From positions 3,162,001 to 3,226,000 of the forward strand of contig JAKULF010000008.1 of assembly GCA_022661535.1 (NCBI GenBank): 64,000 nt of DNA, in the 5' to 3' direction. The position numbers were made by a program, and so were the translations under genes. The notes under the pieces are model-generated. The model had not been told where the DNA came from. It searched no databases and saw only the letters and a list, made by a program, of their open reading frames with translations. This DNA comes from Eutypa lata. Lineage: Eukaryota > Ascomycota > Sordariomycetes > Xylariales > Diatrypaceae. Shown one piece after another: positions 45,241 to 58,179 of this stretch (its first letter is position 1; each line of letters opens with the position of its first letter).

Positions 45241-48193
45241 GTTACCGACTCAGATAACCATTTTCGCGTTAACCAGGTGCTGAGACAAGCAGCAGCATAT
45301 AATTTCTTCAGCTCGCACTACGATATCATCGCTTGCTTCCAATTGGGGAGCTGCCGCGGGGTTTGCTGACGGCAGTCTTGATGACAACTAGAGGGGAATA
45401 TACAGATTCTAAGTTAAGGGGGCTTAGGAAAAGAAGGCCTGTGCAATGTGGGAACACGATAAATGGGGAGAAGAAAGATCTAGATGTGACAGCCTTCTCC
45501 AAGATACACTATTCTAACCAATAATGGGGCTGGAATCCCCCCTAAGTTAGCGGATAGTAGACTAATAAAAGTCCATGTGGGCTGAAGGAACCGGCAGGAC
45601 CGGGTTTACTGCAGGTGTCGTCGCTATCGTCATCCACCTTCAAGATGATGACGGAATGGGGATGATGTGGAGTGCATCGCGATTAAGTTAAGATGATTCA
45701 GGGAATGGATACGAATCATGTTCTCTTTTTCAGCTTTTCAGGGAAGAGATGCCCGATGAATGGACAGGTTTTGATCGATGCTAGAGATCACTAATGATTA
45801 GCTTGGGTTCGTGTTAACGGTTCTGGAGGTGGGAAGAAAGTCTAGAAGTCGGATCTCGGAGCCAAAAGTAGAAACTCGTGGAGAAGTTGCCGGGGTCTGT
45901 TTGCGGGGTTGCCCTACCCGCCCCTACTTTTAAGTATGCAGAGAGACGCCCCGACGGTAGTTGATATATTAGGATATATTAAGTCGTATGTGAATCGCTA
46001 TTTTGACTCTCAAGTTACATATTATCCTAGAGTTAATAGATAAACAAGATCAAATTCTCTAGTTATATAAGCAGTTATAAATAAGTTCCCATGTAGACGG
46101 ACCTAGAGACGAGTCTACGGTAACAAGCGCGGTGTCTATAATGTTTATGATTCATTGTATACTCACTCCCCTTGAACCTCTCTTCTCACTGGCATTTACC
46201 CTCGCTTTGGCCTCTTCGAGTCAATAGTTACTTATGTAGGTAGGTATACTGACTAGGGCATGCATATATTGGTGTAACCCCATTTAGGTCATATGAATGA
46301 AATTGCCCGACGTTGCAAGAGGCTTTTCCCATAGACCTCAATCGGGCAAACTCCTTTTACCTCCGCAAACCGACAACTGCTCCCATGGAGCGGCTGAATA
46401 TGGCTGAAGTTATTACTTAACGTCAGGTTCACTCTCACAATAAAGTAATAAGAACTCAGCTTCGCGATTCCGGGCCGATATACCAAGTTTGCTTAAACGA
46501 TTCGGCGGTTGTCAATCCAGGAGGAAGGAGACAGACATGTAGTGTATGTCGTGCAGATGTTCGAGCAGTCAGATTACATCAGGCATCCAATCGCGAAGCC
46601 ATGTCTCTTGTGCGACTCGATTGGACATGATTGATTATATCAGTCTTCGGCGATGTCACGAAATCGAATCATGACTTTAAATGTCTAGCATGTCTCGTCT
46701 AAAGATATACGTGTAAGCCACCATCATTGATAGTTCCGCATAATAGACACTGCTTCGAGTCTTTCCTCCTCCACTCTAATGATACGTTCATCACCAGTCT
46801 TCGACTATACTTAACATTCAATCCTTCAATGTTTGCTCAAGTTCGCAGTTCCGCGTAAATTCCATGATTGGTCATTAATTCCTATCGTTTAAATAAAAAT
46901 AGACCTGGGGGCCGAAGGGTCGCAAACAGAAAGATGCCAACGACTTGCAGCACCGACCCAGAAAAAACGTAAGGCTATTGGTGATAATGAAATAGTTGTT
47001 GGTTGGTTAGTTTGCTGATTCTTTAGCCTAAAGCACCCATACGGCACAGCCAGGCGCTTAGAGACACGAAACCCTTCGCTTCGTGGGGCTAAGAGCTCCG
47101 TAACAGTGCCTTTATCTTTCTGATTTTGAGTCTTCTTACCTTTTAGAACTTTGAAGTATCAAGTGATAATTATGTAGTTTGACAATCGCGACAGGCAGAA
47201 TATGCATTGTTTCCTTTGCATTCGTGATAAATGTGCTTATATAGTACAGCTAACTTCTTTAAGCTTCAGTCCCACTGTCGGGTACGAGGATGGGTCGAGC
47301 AAATTCCCCCAATACGATTCGCCGTATGGCCCCAGGATTGAGGAGAAGTGGCGAATGAAATGTTCCATCTGAACCCTCGTTGGTTAAAGCTTATCTCGTG
47401 TGGCACAACTACATGTAGATGATAGCCAGTGGATGAGACCAACATGCTTACAATGCAGAAGGGTAGGCAGCCCTCGGCTACTCTTAAGCCAATCACGGCG
47501 AGGCCCGAAGCTGACGACATCGAATATTTTTGGGGGCTCGAAGGGAGAATGCCCTTCTATGGTTGTATGGCCTGTATGGTTACACTCGAGCAGGCGGAGA
47601 CTGTGGGAGAGGCTTTGAGCCTGCAGCTCTTGGGAAGCATTGCAGCTCGGCGCCCGCCTATTTTCCGCATGCTCATTCGTAGCACCATCAGCTTTCAGTA
47701 TGGGCCTTCTCAGAGTTCCATGACAATGCCCGCAATGGAAACCCTTGTCGCTCACATGTCGTTAAGATCCGCGCTCTCGGTTTTGCATGTTGTAGCGGCT
47801 GCTACGAGCACAGTCGACCAGTAAATCTACCTAGTCAAGGTCGTTTTCCGACGAGCCTCCTTGAACTATCTTTCTAGCCCTTGCTGCCTCGATCTTTCCC
47901 GCACTTGCAGCTGCGTCCCTGCCGACGGAGTTCCGCACTCAAGTTCTATATAGTCGCAAGCGAACAGCCTCGTGGGACTCTCTCATCTTCAACATCACCA
48001 AGTTCCACTATCCAGTCTTTTGCTTTTGTCTATTACCGGTTCAGCTGCGGTACCTACATTAGACTGGTTCCGGAGTAAAGCGATGCTCGCGTGTAGCAAT
48101 CAATGACTACTTGCATATGAGATATTTGACTTTCATCGTTGAATCCTTTTGACTGATGAAGATAGTTCCAAAACCTCGAATTCGGTCGCCAGC
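45241..48193. other. Intergenic, 2,953 bp, with unassigned ORFs near 47.4-47.8 kb
   Basis: Mostly AT-rich without genes. At 47384-47755 (minus, 123 codons) and 47429-47824 (plus, 131 codons) two overlapping frames exist. The minus one has CGHCHG and a few further cysteines, but neither has recognisable domains nor splice partners; at most one can be real. The stretch 46000-47250 shows nothing. Confidence 0.4.
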
Positions 48194-50028
48194 ATGGAAC
48201 GATTAAGGCAGTGTTCTATGTGCATTGGACTGATGGTCCTTGCCTCTCTGACGCTCGAAACCCAAGCGAGTCATGATGACTCATATGAGATGCATCGGAT
48301 CAAAAAGGGACACGAGATTATTCGCCATCAGAGACGAGATGCCACTTGCGATTACGATGGATGGCTCTTATGTCCCGCGTCTGTTGGTGGGGGTTGTTGC
48401 CCCAACGGATATTCATGCGATACCAACTCCTGCTTCGTTGCAACTGCCGGACCAACTTCAGCATGTAGCCGTGCTAATTACTACAACTGTCCACCGGAGA
48501 AAGAATTTGGTACGTCTTGAAGACATTTAGAGTTAATCTAAGGATATAAAGGGTTGTTTCTCCAAAAAATCTTTTTACTAACAGCCGTATAGGCTGTTGC
48601 CCCCTAGGCACGATTTGTGAGAAAGGTCAAAAATGTATGCTTCCCGACGGATCTCCATACGCCCCATCATGTCCTGCGAGCTATTACTCCTGTCCTTCTA
48701 CGCAAGGAGCCTGCTGTAAGTCTTCCCTATCCGACTTACCGATGCATTGTCACTAGGCTTTTTGTCAAAGGTCAAAACATGTTTGTTTCAGCGTCTCATT
48801 GCTTTCTAGGCAAAAGCGGTATGGCGTGCGGCGACGGTTATTGTTATGAGACCAGTCCAGCCACGTTTTTTGTGAGTTCAACTGTGACGACTACGAACTC
48901 GAACGGAGATACTATCACGACAACCGTCACGGAGGCAACTGTTATCACTCCAGGTCCTGGTCCAGGCACCTCTGACTCGTCTCAACCCCTGAGCACCATT
49001 GCCATGATATTTCCAAGTTCCTCCCAAAACTAGACTCGGTCGATGTAGATAACAGTCAAGGAAGTGGAGGTCTCACAACGGCCCAAGTGGGAGGCGTAGT
49101 TACCGGAGTTGTCGTCATCTTAATTGCTATCTTCGCGGCTTCGTTCTTCATTATTCGACGACTAAAGAAGACCGCCAAGATAGTAGCCGTCGCAGAATCG
49201 AAGCGCGACACTTCTAGCGGACAGAATAGGTCACACAAGACGAGCTTGCAGCCCACCGTCACCGAAGTCAACGACTTCGACGTAGACCCTCTGACGCAGA
49301 GCCCCGGCTTCCGGCCATCACATGTGCGGTCGGAATCCGACAGCAGCTTCACGGAGCGGTCGACGAACCATACCCCCAATATGCCGTCGACCTCCTCGAC
49401 GCCGCCGGTCTGGTCTGGTCAATACCACGCTGCGCCTCCAATATCCGAGGCACCATCAGATGGCCGCGATTACAGCATGGGCTCGTCTCGCGGGGCTTAC
49501 GACGTGTCGCGATTCTCGCAGCAGACCGCGCAAACCCACCAGCGCGTCAGCTACGACTCCCAGGTATCGCATAGCCGGAACCACAGCAACGCGAGCGAGT
49601 TGAGCGACCTCGCGGTCGACGGGCCGGCCAAGTTGGAGCTCGAGAGTAACCCCGCCGTCGACCAGGAAGCGGCGGCGAGCCGCCGACGGGCAAGCACCAG
49701 CGCGGCAGTGCGGTCACCGCCTCCGTCATCGTCTCCCCACGTCAGACGAGGCAGTGGCGGGGCCGCGAGAGGACGGAGCGAAAGCGCGGCAGCCGCACTC
49801 TATCTCAGCACCGTCAACGAGTTCAGTGAGCTGCATGGTTATTACGGACCCCCAGACCACGCTGTCGGAGAGACAGCTGATCGCCTCGGGCGCGAGGCCT
49901 CAACGGCGAGCTCAACGGCGTCTCGGGACCTGATGGAGAAGGCCGCGAGACTGAGGAGGGTGACTCCTCGGTCAGCGCAACGCCTACAGAGGCTTACCGC
50001 AAAAACAGCGGTCCTTCCTAAGTCATAA
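48194..50028 (+). CDS. Cys-rich single-pass membrane protein, one frame break
   Basis: Exons 48194-48509, 48593-48715 and 48810-50028, all phase 1. The signal peptide MERLRQCSMCIGLMVLASLT is followed by three Cys-rich modules of similar plan (LLCPASVGGGCCPNGYSC, then GCCPLGTICEKGQKC, then GMACGDGYCYE). Next are a Ser/Thr-rich stalk (TTTNSNGDTITTTVTEAT), a Pro/Gly spacer, a transmembrane helix (GGVVTGVVVILIAIFAASFF) with basic IIRRLKK stop-transfer, and a cytoplasmic tail of about 290 residues that is Ser-rich and disordered. The layout resembles fungal surface sensors of the WSC/Mid2 kind, without a WSC domain. The frame breaks at the A-run 49026-49029; one extra A gives about 552 aa. An upstream in-frame ATG at 48149 is less likely as start. 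Confidence 0.72.
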
Positions 50029-51191
50029 ACGGGTTGCCTAAGACTATAGTGACAATGCGGCGTGAGGAGGAATGGCAGCATGAGGTTATCTCAATCTACG
50101 AGGCATCTACGCGCACCTTGATGCACGGGATAGGCTCTTCAGGTCTATGCCTTTTATGAGGCGGTAGTGCGTCAGGAGTTTATGGATCACCGGAGTCAGT
50201 CGGCAAACATACCCTACTACTTACGACTGCTACTTTCTTTGACGAGCAGCCGTTGCTTTCGTTTGATATTATGCGCTGGGGATGGCAGGGGCCGTGGGGA
50301 GGCATGATGAATGACGGAGTCTGCATGGACGTGACATTCTCAAGGCGTTACTTGGATACATTTGGATTTCCTACGAGTGCATCTGGATAAACAGCTGGAA
50401 GCTTATTCCCTATTACTATCAATGTTTAAAGTATAACTCTAAAATAACTAGGAGAAAGTCATTCGCTTTACCTATGACTATTGCTTGTTAATATCAATAC
50501 TCCCTGGTAAGTAACTGCATAGAGACATTGTATATCTCAATTTGATAGACCTGCCAGTTGAGATGGATGTCTTTCTGCATCCTGTCGTGATAGATATGTC
50601 TCATATTTGCATGCTCATGTGTCTCGAGGGTTGAGGTGTACTAATTACCTTACCCAAAACACCAACTGTTGCACAGATCTATCCGTACATAGTTCGCCGG
50701 TATCCAAATAGAGATGCGGTGGTATCCCGTAGCAGGGTTAATGCATGTAGCAATGAGACAACCAACCACCAATTCAATCAAACTGTATGCGTATGCCTAA
50801 ACAACTACGATGTGAGCGAGAAATACCTACTACACCGGATAAGATGTAATCAGCCATAGACTATCTAACTAACTAGGCAGGCAACCGGATAGTCCTAAAC
50901 GCCACTAAGCAGGCAGACAAGGAGTTGAAGAAACCGATCTTCTAGGCAGTTATATTGCTCATCCAAGATAAATACTCCCCTAGACCCTCATTAACTGGCT
51001 ACCAAACTAGCAGTTCATCTAAGATACCCTAGGTACCTCAGTGCCAGAGTGCCCAGACAAATCCAACTACTATTACCTTCCTCATTAGACCTGAGTTAGC
51101 GTTACCTACTAGCAATAGCAGCTCCTCCCCCACAACCCCAGACTAAGCTAGCTACTCTTACTTAGCTACCAAGACCAGCACTACTACGAAA
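50029..51191. other. Intergenic, 1,163 bp
   Basis: 3' region of the surface-protein gene and promoter of the Nudix gene. ACC/CTA-rich motifs from about 50860 onwards; no gene. Confidence 0.5.
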
Positions 51192-52158
51192 ATGGCATCT
51201 GGGCCGCCACCATCACCAAGTCAAACCCCTAACGCTAACACTGCCATCGCCGTCCCCACCTCTCTAGCTCGATACCAGATCTCGCCGGCGGCATTTCTCG
51301 AGCAGCACAAGGGCGAGGTCCACCACCTCGTGGCCGCCGCGGTAGTCACCCATAGGGGTCGGATCCTCGTGCTACAGCGCAGCCGCCACGACTACGCTGG
51401 GCTCGCCTGGGAAGTGCCCGGGGGCTCGTGCGAGGCCGCCGACGAAACGATTCTCGGCGCTGCGTGTCGCGAGCTCTGGGAGGAGGTGAGATAACCAATC
51501 CCCTCTTCTCGTTCTATTATTATTATTTTCATTCAATCTAGCATTGGTGTCGCTGTCACAAGCACAGAGTTAGGCCGCACGTCTAGCGCAACACAATATC
51601 ATCATTACATCATCATATTGGGGGACCTCTGTCAGAAGGCCCGAAGAGATGGGATGGGATGGGACCGAGCGGGGGGGTAGATGGACGGGCTAGACCCCCC
51701 TTGTCCTTGATTGAAGCTTGCAAGATTTTTCGTGCCCTTTGCTATTTCACTCGCCGAGAAAATAGTCTGCTAACGGCGTAATGCTATTATGGTGTGCACA
51801 GGCGGGGCTAAGAGCAGTTGGCATTGTGGACGTCGTAGAAGACGTACACCAGTGGATTGACACGGGCGAGGTGTGGCGGAAAATGACGTTCCTTGTAAAA
51901 ATAGCTGGGGATGGAGAAGTGAATGGGAATGGAGAACCCGTTGTTAAGCTCGATCCAAACGAGCATGAGGCCTTCGCGTGGGTAACAGAGCATGAGGTGA
52001 TGGAAGACAAATGTGGCGAGAGGGTGTTAGCATGGACGAGTGTCGAGCAGAAGATCACCATCTTAGATACATTCAAGCTGCTGCGCTCAGGAGAGCGCAA
52101 TGATAGAGGGGCAAACGCCTCTATGGCGATTGATGCTACACGGGATATCAAGCATTGA
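51192..52158 (+). CDS. Nudix hydrolase, two exons
   Basis: Exons 51192-51485 and 51802-52158; the 316-nt intron starts GTGAGA and ends CACAG, phase 0, and falls inside the Nudix box. The spliced box reads GGSCEAADETILGAACRELW then EEAGLRA, matching G-x5-E-x7-R-E-U-x-E-E-x-G-U with all metal-binding glutamates. HHLVAAAVVTHRGRILVLQR upstream is the usual first strand. Length 216 aa. Known: Nudix enzymes hydrolyse nucleoside diphosphates linked to another group; the substrate cannot be told here. It is convergent with the transporter gene, with 193 bp between the stop codons. Confidence 0.88.
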
Positions 52159-52351
52159 ACAATACAATCTTCATTTTTGTGAATGCTAAGACATAGCTGA
52201 TATATCTGATGGTGAAACATGCAACATAAATACACGATCAAACGCGACTGACACCATCACTAAATACGCGTATGATTTTAAGAAGCGCCACTCCCGAGAG
52301 CTAAAAGTCTTCAACAGTAACGGCTCTCGAGGCAAGCACCACATCATACAC

Positions 52352-53948
52352 CTATGCCTGCTCGGCTTCCATAGCCTTAGCGTCTCTGACATCCTTCTCG
52401 TCACCAAGTATACCGACTTCCCTCGCCTCCTCATCAATGACCGCGGCATGGTTCGAGAGGCCGATCTCCGTCGTGGTGAAGGCATCGGCGGGGTCCCGGT
52501 AGGCAGGAACGAAGTTAACGGCAAGGGCGTAGCTCTCAGCGGCGACGAAGAACATGAGGGGCACTACCATAGCCATGGCGGTACCATGGGCGTCGGCGGC
52601 CACGCCCGTTAGGGGCGGCACTACAGCGCCGCCGAAAACGCCGGCGACGAGCCAGCCGGAACCGCGCTTGGTGTGGCGGCCGAGCCCGCGCATGCCGAGG
52701 GCGATGATGGTCGGGAAACAGATGGACTCGAAGAACAGGGTGACGTACAGCATCGACATGCCGGTGTTCTCGCGCTGGGTGATGGAGGGGGCGATGAAGA
52801 CGACGCAGGCCGTCAAGAAGGCGAGGAACACCCACCGTGGGCGTACGTACCGCATGACGAAGACGCCGAGGAAGCGGCCTGCCGCGAAGGCGCCCTGGGC
52901 GCCGGCGAGGAACTGCGACGCCAGCGCGTCGGAGGTGTTGCTCCGTGTGTCCTTGACGTAGTTGATGAAGTAGCTCGCGATGGCGATCTGGGCACCCGTG
53001 TAGCAGAACTGCGCGAAGGCGGCGTGGAAGAGCCGGTACTGCTTCCAGAAAGGCTTGTTATCTGCGTTGGCGTGCGTCTCGTTCGCCTGGTAGGCCATGT
53101 CGGCGTCGGTGATCTCCGGGATGGTCGAGAGGAAGAACACGAAAGCGAGGACGAAGACGAAGATGGCGATCGCTAGGTACACCCATTGGACATTCTTGAG
53201 CGCATCCTCGTCGTTGAACGTGAAGAAGACGTACGAGCCCATCACGGGGGCCACCACTGTTCCAATTCCGTTGAAGGCCTGTGAGAGGTTGATGCGGATC
53301 TCGGCATATCGAGGAGGACCGCAGACTGGGTGGGAAGGTCAGCATAAGCAATTAAAGCTTTTATCATAATTATAAATAGCCTACTTGTAATGTATGGGTT
53401 GGCGGCTGTCTCGAGAGATCCGAGACCGTTACCAATAATGAAGATGGCAACACAGAACCCGCCAAAAGACTTGGCTAGGATGCAAGGCCATGCAACTAAT
53501 GCTCCGATTCCTGATTCGAGTCATGTTAGATAGAACTAAGTACTCGAGTCATGCCAGTAAACACCTACCATATAAACAAAGACCCCATATGAAAGTAGCG
53601 CGGTAACCGAAGTGTCGCAAGATCCAATTCGCATGGCCAAGGGAAGCAATGGGGTAAGCACTGCGCTGATTAGCAAGATCACGGGTATAGCACCATACAG
53701 CAGCTCAAAACTTACCCAAAGTAAGCTGCTTGAAGGCCAGAAGATCGAGCCTTGGTAATATCTAAGGTGTTCTGGAAGTGCTTGTTCAAAGTGTCAAGCA
53801 AACCATAACTGAAGCCCCAGAGGAAGAACAAGATGGTAACCAAGCAGATGGGATACAGTGATTCCTTCAACGTCAACTCGGCCGCTTTGGTTTGCTTGTC
53901 GTCTCGGGCCCTGAGGGACCTCCTCTTAAGGAATTCTTTGAAGCCCAT
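52352..53948 (-). CDS. FHS-family sugar transporter (L-fucose permease-like MFS)
   Basis: Exons 53716-53948, 53569-53660, 53385-53510 and 52352-53325; introns of 55, 58 and 59 nt, all phases agree; 474 aa. The N-terminal helix region TILFFLWGFSYGLLDTLNKH and the GAYPIASLGHANWILRHFGY motif are typical of the fucose:H+ symporter family, as are ANPYITICGPPRYAEIRINL and FNGIGTVVAPVMGSYVFF. Twelve hydrophobic segments are expected; the C-terminal half has the usual pattern (AGRFLGVFVMRYVRPRWVFL, FESICFPTIIALGMRGLGRH). Both ends are cytosolic. Known substrates of this family include fucose, glucose and galactose. The frame is intact, so the gene looks functional. Confidence 0.88.
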
Positions 53949-56239
53949 CGCGCGCTATAGTTATATGAAACTGTGAGAATACCGGCTGGTGTGACGAAGA
54001 ACAAGAGCAACAGTCGGTATCTCTGCAATAGACGGTTTCGCAAGAGTTGTTAGGATCTGGTTCCATGTCGTGAGTGGGCATGCCCTATATATATGGACTC
54101 CCAACAACTGCTCTCCCTTGAGTAATTTACCCCGGGGGGGCAAACAGCGCTACTCCACAAACCCCGGGTGGGAACATGCTGGGGTTTGACCCAATTGTTT
54201 ACCGGGGACTAGCGGTCGCTGATCACTTACCCGTTCTGTAAGCCTCGTAAACCTAATCGCCATTGGGGAACGACCACTCCGATAGTGTGTGCGATGGGAA
54301 CCCGGGGTTGGCATGCGGGGAACCGGGTCAGTATAGGCCGAGGAGGTGACACAGAAAGAAGTACGTAGGCATTTCGTGGAAGAAGTAAGGAAAACAAATA
54401 GTTGTCTGTTGTCTCATCGAGCTGACTACATATGTAGGCTAGCCTTTGACCCGATCGAGAGGACACAACAGTAAGGGGGAGTGGGCTGTTATCTGTGTTG
54501 CTGTGCGTACGTACATAATCCTACAGCACGAAACCATCCATGTCGACTCTGCCGATACTAGGGCAAATAATGCCTATCATAGGCCTGCATAAGCGCATAC
54601 AGTACTTCCAGAAGATTACTACATGCGTCCTTGTTCCATGCATAGCATAGAAACTAGCAGATCACCTAGTTATACTTCGTGCGGCCACGTGATAGTCGCC
54701 CTATAGCCTAACGATGAACTCAGCTCGTTCCGTCCTAGTGAGGGGCCTATATGGAGTTGAGCCAACTATGTAGTTGGGCCCTAAAGCCAACTATTATCAC
54801 AGGTATCCGGATCGATTGTTGTGCCAATGCCAATACACTCGACCATTAGAAGTAGGAGTTACCAAATGATTACATTAGACCAATTAAGCCATGCCAAGGA
54901 TGCTTATCACTTGATAACACCGTTGCCCAGAACTTCACAGCTCTAGAACTGCCTAGTTAACTATCCTATATGTATATGCATTCTACGCACGGGTTCCAAG
55001 GACCTTTAAACCAACTCAGTTGACGTCAGAATTAGCGAACCTAATCACTAATGGAGTCAGATGATAGTCACTACTCTGGCCATTGCCTTCAATCATAAAA
55101 TGAAATATCTCGATTAGATAACTAGTTGTTCACATAAGCACACGAACAGCTACTGGTATTCAGTTTCGAGCGAAGAGTTTCTGGATGCAGGCACTCACCG
55201 TATCGGACAAGAGATTAATCTGTATTGAATACGCGTAATTTCGGGTAGAGTTGCCTAACCTCCAAGACATGATCGACCTGACGTGCATATGGTTGTATAA
55301 GCCACTATTCTTTACTCTTGCTTTGTTTAGGACAAGTACTGCTGTCTACATCTAAAGACAGCGTACAGTTACTCTCTCTCTCCTGATCTCGAATGCAATC
55401 TCAGAAGTCTTAAATATACTATAGTCGTATAGTAAGACATGTCATACTGGTGTGGTGGTCAGCACCGATACCTTTCTTGGACTTTCCGATGGTATGACAT
55501 GCTTTTAATATATGAATCATTCTAACCGATGGAAATATACGATACGGTTCGATACAATGCTAATTTAAATTTTCCTACTGTATTAGGTATTTGTTTTACC
55601 TGTACGGGTTTCTAGTATATTAGATGGTATCCTAAGCTAGCTATCTTGTAAAAGTCCCGATTGGTAGCAGATACGGAAGGGCCCGATCCAGGATATCTTG
55701 ATATGGATATAATAAACGCTATCGCCAAGGTTGCAGAGGGCGTAAACAGAGTACACAGTTGAAGAGCTGCGATTAATGTATATTCGGTCTTAATTATAGT
55801 TTGAAGACGAACTGCGAATGGATATGCTAAGGCAACTCCTGTTCTTGTTTGATTATACCTTTCATTTTGGATAGTTGTGCACACGATACTCCACTAGCCA
55901 TTGAATTCAAATATGGGCTCATAGGGTCTAAGGAGCATAGCGATTGACTCCATAGGGCTAGAAAGGAATGGTTCGGGTAGGGTAAGGTAATGATTTCTTG
56001 AAAATACTCGGGATATATTATGGCGATACCGAAGCCACATCTGTTTCGTAGTACTTTGCAACGGGCTTTCCGAATGTCCGCAATCCCTTTCCATTATTCC
56101 AAATATAATTGACTGGTTAGCCGTATCATACGTAACACTGACTTTACCAGTAATCTTTGTGTAGCCTTCTCTCGAATAAAGTAATGTATTTCAAGATAAG
56201 ATACATACAACGTACAAAATGTAGTGAAGTAAATACATA
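53949..56239. other. Intergenic, about 2,290 bp
   Basis: Promoter of the transporter at its left end (note the C/G-rich inverted-like stretch CCCCGGGGGGG near 54131-54139). The remainder is AT-rich without recognisable genes. Confidence 0.5.
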
Positions 56240-57360
56240 GTAGCACGGATCCCTCGATGGGTGCTCTGCAGAGAGTTATTCTCAACCTTGATCACGTTGA
56301 CGCCAGGAAAAATGTAGTTAAGTTTACTGACAGGACCAGCCCAGTCAAAAGGTTTGTCATCGGCTTTGGCGGCGCCTATACGGAAGAAAGCCTCCCGGTT
56401 GATTACTACGGGCTAGGAGTTACCGCTGTAGTAGCCACCATCACTACCCAAGGCGAACATTGAGATGCCTTTCTCGTACGCTCTTTCTATTGCAGTCCAC
56501 AGGCCGCTCGCCTCACTCTACTCCTTCTAGCTAATGGTCCACGACATAGATATGATGTTGACGCTCTTGTCCACCGCAGCATTGACGGCCTCGGCTGCGC
56601 TGCGGGCGTCAGTCCTGCTCTTGTTTTCGCCGGCGACTTGAGTTTCCATGCGGATGACGTATAGCCTAACCATGGGGGCAGAGGCGGAAGATCATGTTGG
56701 CCATGACGGTCCCATGGCCACCGGAAGACTCCCAGAGTGCATGTTCTCTTTGCTCCGTTAGTTCGTTGCCGTGGCGTAGGTGGTAGCTTAGCAGTTTGCC
56801 ATCGAATAGCTTTCCCTAGAGCGAAGGCTCCAATACGTCAACACCATCGTCGATTAGGGCCACGACTATTAGATTAGCCAGCCAATCTTCGCTTGGATTC
56901 TTGCGAGCCTGCTTCTCGGCTTCCCTCCATGCTGGATATGTCTCTTCGCGGAAGTTGTTCATAGTTTCTAACCACTTCTTGTTTTCAATGTGGATGTGGT
57001 TCGTGTCTATGTCCGAGGCCACAGTGCTCGTAGTTGACCTGCCAAAAGTGCTCGCTGCAAGCACCTTTACAGGCACCCTTTTAGACTTTGGCATGTCGCT
57101 CTCAGACAGCGCGTTCTCGTCAATATTGGCATCGAGAGGCAGGTTCAATCTAATCTCAAACTTTCTGATGTTGTCTTGTGTATTGTCATAGCTCTCAATA
57201 GCCTGGTCATTTGCCGCATCAGCTACGATAAAGTCATGTAACGCAATATCCGAATTTCTTGCCTCGTCGCCCAGAAGCTCTAGTTGGATTGTGTCTAGGT
57301 TACGCAACCTGTACGGATCACTCCAGGCTCTCAGCGCGGTGTTGCTACCGGCCCCTAATC
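56240..57360 (-). pseudogene. Subtilase (S8 peptidase) relic with TAG stops
   Basis: A frame from about 57357 down to 56816 ends with LANLIVVALIDDGVDVLEPS, which contains the catalytic aspartate region (ALIDDGVD). It continues after a stop with WESSGGHGTVMANMIFRLCP, the catalytic-histidine region (GGHGTxMA). After a shift in a C-run comes AVNAAVDKSVNIISMSWTIS followed by two TAG codons, and EKGISMFALGSDGGYYSGNS with another TAG, then FFRIGAAKADDKPFDWAGPV. The serine-containing motif (GTSxA) is not found before the relic ends near 56240. Known: such fungal S8 proteases are often fused to other domains in cell-death or self-recognition proteins. This copy is dead. Confidence 0.75.
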
Positions 57361-58179
57361 ACTGATGAAACAGGCATAGATCGCTTTCTTGGTCATGGTC
57401 TCGGAAACTGGTGATGAGAGGGGCGGTTTGCTGCCGACCACAAAAAGGGTGGGTGGATGCTAGTCAGAGGCGGATAGTCGATGTTACCTCGGAAGGTTGG
57501 AGACCTGTATGTCTAGGATCAACTTCTTCAACTTTAGCATGACTCGATATTGCACCAGCCTATTGTTGTGGAATCCGTCACAGGAAAACACAGGCCAGTA
57601 TACTGGCCCCCAAATTGCAATGGAAGCGCGACGCGGGATTGCTAGATATTGAGGCCAGTCGTCTTCCCCGACAATAAGATGAACGCATGCTAATATATCC
57701 AATAGGTGATCTTGGATAACGGCTCATGCTGTCTACTAGGCGCTTCGTACCTCGAACTTCGTTCACTGAGGTTGCAGGGACTACAACAAAAGAAGGATTG
57801 GAATGGCCGACGACGATTTCATTAACTCTCAACCTTGTAGTAGCTAACGTTCACTTCACTAGCTTGGTAAGGATTTACGATCAAACAAAGACATACAAGC
57901 CAGATCAGAAGAATAGCTAGGGTAAATCCTTTGGAAGATAATTCAAATTATCGGTTTTTATAAGCTTTTTATAAGTACTTATTCCTTACATTTAATATTA
58001 TCAAGTGTTAGGTTAAGCATCAGTCAACGCACGACGATCTTCAAGTGCATTACCAGGTCACTGAAAGCAATGGGGCATCATGTTTAGCTTAATATAAAGT
58101 TGAAGTTGCTGGCATGTAGAGTCACCATCTACCTAGTAGAGGGTACCTATATGCTACATACTATTCATGTGAGTATGCT
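57361..58179. other. Intergenic/decayed, 819 bp
   Basis: Short minus-strand frames (57484-57702, 57578-57832) may be remnants of the N-terminal part of the subtilase gene, but nothing is recognisable. Confidence 0.35.

Noticed and set aside
47384..47824. Two overlapping ORFs on opposite strands
   Set aside because: Neither shows a domain, a signal peptide or consistent splicing.
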